A DNA stretch of 64,000 bases from UBA60 sp964587885. GTDB lineage: Archaea > Thermoplasmatota > Poseidoniia > Poseidoniales > Poseidoniaceae. Positions 61,264-64,000 of the stretch are shown piece after piece; position 1 is the first letter of the stretch; the number at the start of each line of letters is the position of its first letter. The stretch is from contig CAZPME010000002.1 in the NCBI GenBank assembly GCA_964587885.1, positions 1-64,000 of the forward strand. The letters are read 5' to 3'. The notes beneath the pieces are model-generated. The model searched no databases and had not been told where the DNA came from. It saw only the letters and a program-made list of their open reading frames with translations. The position numbers and the translations under genes are program-made.

Positions 61264-64000
61264 ATGAATAGTCGATTGCCACAAGCCGAGAAGAGGGTGG
61301 TGAATCTCAAGTTTACTTCGTTTTCTCGAGTGCGAAATTTCGTACCCCTATTGCTGGTTTTCCTAATGCTTTCATCAACATGGCCAATCCCCTCAGTTTC
61401 AAATCTTGACTCAATAGGTGAGAAAAATTCAACGGAGAATAGTTCCCTCGTAGATTATGATTTGTTTATCGCCGATAAGAATACCACTGCCGGTGGAGAT
61501 GGTTTCATCACCACAGAGCGCCCTGAATCTGGGGGGCAAAAGGATGCAAGTGCCTTGGAAGGAATTGAATTCCGTTCAACAGAAATGGTCTCTAACTTGC
61601 AGATTTTCGGTAAAGGAAATCCTTCCGAAATCCGAATGTATTACTACTTGCAATTCACTGGTCAATCAGGCTCAACTGCCGACGTGACCATCTCTTTGGA
61701 ATCCGGTGGTTTTCCTATCGCAGACAAAACCATCAGTCTTGATGATCCATGTAATAGCGGCCTGTTCCAGAATAGTTGCGCTTACAATGGTCGTGAATTG
61801 TACTTTGACAATATTGCTGAAACTGGCTTCGAAGTCGCCGCTGGTAAGAAATTAGTTATCCGTTTTGATGCAGAAGCAACCTGCGAGAGTGGCGAAGGTG
61901 GAAATCCAATTGGGGGCTCAACTTGCGATGTCCGAGTGGCCTTTGGTGAAATCGACAATGATGGCGACTCTGGTTTTACCCGACTCGAAGTTCGGGCTAA
62001 TGCGATGAAAAATAGCGAGGTAAGAATCCACAATTTGGGTGGCTCTTGGAACGACGCTGAAGTTTTGGATTGGTATCCAAATAATGCTTTGGATTCACGA
62101 ACAATGCAATTTAGTCTCGATGTTCGCAACTCATTTGGCCGTTATGATATTAAGCAAGTAAAATTGGTAATGACATCCCCCGGTGGCTCTTCATATCCGT
62201 TTGAGAAAATATTCGCTAATAATGAGTTGAAACTGGACAATGAGGGTTTGGTCGGCATCTACAATTGGACTTACAATGCTGGTATTGCTCCGGGTGAATA
62301 TGAAATTGATTTACTGATTTCAGACTTACAAGGTCACTCTGTTTCGTTTGAGCATGTAGGTATTGAAATGCTAGAAGTTGGAGTTTCAGTTGCTCTCGGA
62401 TATTCTCAGTCTGATACTTTATTGGTCGCCCCTGGAAAGACTTCTTCGGTTGAATTTATGCTAGATCACATAGGATCCGCTGGAATTAGCATGGACGTTG
62501 AATTGGCATTACAACAAAATCTTGGTAGTGGTTGGCTCGCTGATTTTGATCAGCCTGGTGGCTATTCACTCTCGGGCGGTGGCTCGTTTGCTAAACCCAT
62601 TCTATCAATTTCAGCACCGGAAGATGACATGACCAACACACCAGATACCATTACTATCATCGCGCGTGCTTACGCCGACCAAAATGGCGACGGTACCGAA
62701 GAGGAAGTACAGGTGGTAACCATTGCCCTTGAGGTTGAAGAAGTAGGAGTATTTGCACCACCGAGAATCAATCTGTACGAGGATGTTGAGCACCAGAAAG
62801 AAATTGCCGACTCAAGTCGTCCAGATTCATTTGATGAGACAGTTTCTCACTTCGTTGACGCTTCAAGTGTTGGGCGTTTTTGGTTGGATATTCTTAATTC
62901 TGGTTTCGACAAGGACGAATTCCGAATCAAAGTCAAAGAAGTCCCAGAGTTATGGGATGTCGCAATATATGACAATATTACTTCTACCGAATTAGAGAAA
63001 CAACAGGCGGCATGGCAAACTCCGATTATCCAAAGCCATTCAATCGACAATTTCTTCCTTGAGGTATATCCGCCGCCTGAGCGCGAGGGAGATGACTTAG
63101 GAATTATCGAGATTGAAGTTCTTTCAGCCGGTGATAGTGAATTAGCCTCAATAGTGCGTTTCACTGTTCACCGTACATTCGGTATTTACGCTGAAGTAAT
63201 CTTTGACCCCTATGGTCTGCCTGACGGCCACATTGGGCCATTCAAGGCAGGAGCTGAAATCGACATGACTGTCAAGGTTAGTGCACAGGCCGGTAATGGC
63301 AGCGAGGTCACGCCTTGGCAAATCCGCAACCCTTCTTCTCTCGATAAGAATCTCGACATGGCTGATGGAATGTATGGTCGTTGGGATTGGTCAATTACCT
63401 ATGCCGCCAATGGAACATTTGCACCAAAGGTAGACCTGTCTGCTAATTCCAGCGAAGAAATCAATTTGAACGTTCTAACTAAATCAGGTTTGACCGCGGG
63501 CAACCATACGATTTTTCTCCGAATAATCGAGGAGGCTGGTGGTGAAGATGCTCGCTACTTTGACCTGCCTTTGACCTTTGAAATAGCACAAGATGACCCC
63601 AATGATTTACAAATTACCCAGAAGAGTGAATTAACTCCATTTTCTGCTGGAGAAAGTCGTGAGATGTCCTTCAAGGTTTACAATGGCAACAATATCGATC
63701 TTTCCATTCTTGTTTCGGTAAACGCAGATTCGGGCTGGGTCGTTAACATTGATCGCAGTCCATTGATGGAAATATCGGCCTTTTCGGAGGGTAATTTCAC
63801 AGTTACTGTGAAGGCCCCAGATAGTGTGCGACATGGTGATGATTACACATATTCAATCGAGGTTCGACCAGTCGACAGCGATATTCATTTCGGCGAGGAT
63901 TATACCGTTCGAAAGAACGTCAATATTGAAGTTGAAGCGGTAGGAATAGACCGCATCATGGCAGAAATTAGCAATCCGCGCATGCCGACAATAGTCGCAT
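61264..64000 (+). CDS. Large secreted/surface protein, 5' part only
   Basis: An open frame of at least 912 codons that runs off the window. A basic N-terminus and hydrophobic segment (NFVPLLLVFLMLSSTWP) form a signal peptide. The rest is extracellular: acidic, beta-rich, many N-x-T/S sequons, and repeated NEW3-like Ig segments (for example VAPGKTSSVEFMLDHIGSAG and SAGESREMSFKVYNGNNIDL). Two Cys pairs near the N-terminus (about 168-175 and about 210-222) could form disulfides. No catalytic domain is visible in this part. GTG 61297 with GAAGAGG upstream is an alternative start. Confidence 0.85.
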   Translation, partial: MNSRLPQAEKRVVNLKFTSFSRVRNFVPLLLVFLMLSSTWPIPSVSNLDSIGEKNSTENSSLVDYDLFIADKNTTAGGDGFITTERPESGGQKDASALEGIEFRSTEMVSNLQIFGKGNPSEIRMYYYLQFTGQSGSTADVTISLESGGFPIADKTISLDDPCNSGLFQNSCAYNGRELYFDNIAETGFEVAAGKKLVIRFDAEATCESGEGGNPIGGSTCDVRVAFGEIDNDGDSGFTRLEVRANAMKNSEVRIHNLGGSWNDAEVLDWYPNNALDSRTMQFSLDVRNSFGRYDIKQVKLVMTSPGGSSYPFEKIFANNELKLDNEGLVGIYNWTYNAGIAPGEYEIDLLISDLQGHSVSFEHVGIEMLEVGVSVALGYSQSDTLLVAPGKTSSVEFMLDHIGSAGISMDVELALQQNLGSGWLADFDQPGGYSLSGGGSFAKPILSISAPEDDMTNTPDTITIIARAYADQNGDGTEEEVQVVTIALEVEEVGVFAPPRINLYEDVEHQKEIADSSRPDSFDETVSHFVDASSVGRFWLDILNSGFDKDEFRIKVKEVPELWDVAIYDNITSTELEKQQAAWQTPIIQSHSIDNFFLEVYPPPEREGDDLGIIEIEVLSAGDSELASIVRFTVHRTFGIYAEVIFDPYGLPDGHIGPFKAGAEIDMTVKVSAQAGNGSEVTPWQIRNPSSLDKNLDMADGMYGRWDWSITYAANGTFAPKVDLSANSSEEINLNVLTKSGLTAGNHTIFLRIIEEAGGEDARYFDLPLTFEIAQDDPNDLQITQKSELTPFSAGESREMSFKVYNGNNIDLSILVSVNADSGWVVNIDRSPLMEISAFSEGNFTVTVKAPDSVRHGDDYTYSIEVRPVDSDIHFGEDYTVRKNVNIEVEAVGIDRIMAEISNPRMPTIVA

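Noticed and set aside
1..64000. CRISPR arrays, insertion sequences, integrases, prophage genes
   Set aside because: No spaced direct repeats of CRISPR type, no transposase or integrase motifs and no inverted-repeat-bounded element were seen; the only tandem repeats are coding.

Overview
The window looks like a chromosomal piece of a Marine Group II-type euryarchaeon (Poseidoniales or another Thermoplasmata relative). Archaeal markers are aIF2-beta, aRF1, Trm56, class I LysRS and an archaeal UMP kinase. A 16S rRNA 3' end is followed at once by a hairpin/T-run terminator and a protein gene, so no 23S gene is linked to it. Thermoplasmata are known for unlinked rRNA genes. The group assignment is inference from gene content; no marker comparison was run. 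I see no mobile element, integrase, CRISPR array or phage gene. Coding density is very high and no gene-less stretch exceeds 300 bp; the longest is about 263 bp at 39011-39273.

Layout. 1-10.3 kb: 16S end, small membrane proteins, DUF309, NAD kinase, a molybdopterin oxidoreductase-domain protein, YjbQ, a hotdog thioesterase, a poxvirus/bacterial-type topoisomerase IB, a GIDE-domain membrane protein, thiolase, LemA and TraB. 10.3-17.3 kb: dihydropteroate synthase, Trm56 and carAB. 17.3-23.9 kb: a zinc-ribbon coiled-coil protein, lysS (apparently starting at CTG), a PRTase-like regulator, aIF2-beta and an SPFH/zinc-ribbon pair. 23.9-34.9 kb: a class III aminotransferase, a four-gene redox/pterin operon, a Nog1-like GTPase, UMP kinase, aRF1, argS and a FolB-like gene. 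34.9-44.2 kb: parvulin, a SAP-TM-M28 peptidase, UbiX, LipB, dUTPase, a eukaryote-like class Ia ribonucleotide reductase (nrdB-nrdA) and MscS. 44.3-52.3 kb: one giant surface protein gene interrupted by a 100-N scaffold gap. 52.4-61.0 kb: a SLOG protein, the operon lipA-E1alpha-E1beta-E2-E3, a pteridine-reductase-like SDR and a NifS-like protein lacking key PLP residues. 61.05-64 kb: tRNA-Leu(UAA) and the 5' part of a large secreted protein.

How the genes fit together. A branched-chain-type 2-oxoacid dehydrogenase complex sits with its lipoate synthase, and the lipoyl transferase LipB is 15 kb away, which points to endogenous lipoylation. FolP, a FolB-like protein, a pterin-carbinolamine dehydratase and a FolM/PTR1-like SDR suggest a pterin/folate pathway. 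Nucleotide supply is represented by carAB, UMP kinase, dUTPase and an oxygen-dependent RNR, which fits an aerobic surface-ocean heterotroph. Two start signals recur by eye: TATA-like boxes centred about 26 nt before first-gene starts (suggesting leaderless mRNAs), and GGTGA-type Shine-Dalgarno sequences at internal operon genes, matching the CACCTCCT 16S tail at the left edge.

No single locus is an obvious new defence or metabolic system. The strongest unusual items are the giant protein (beta-propellers apparently inserted into Ig-like domains, plus a cytosolic Ala/Glu-rich coil and helix-hairpin-helix tail), the NifS-like pseudoenzyme candidate, the CTG start of lysS, the eukaryote-like RNR and the SAP-TM-peptidase fusion.
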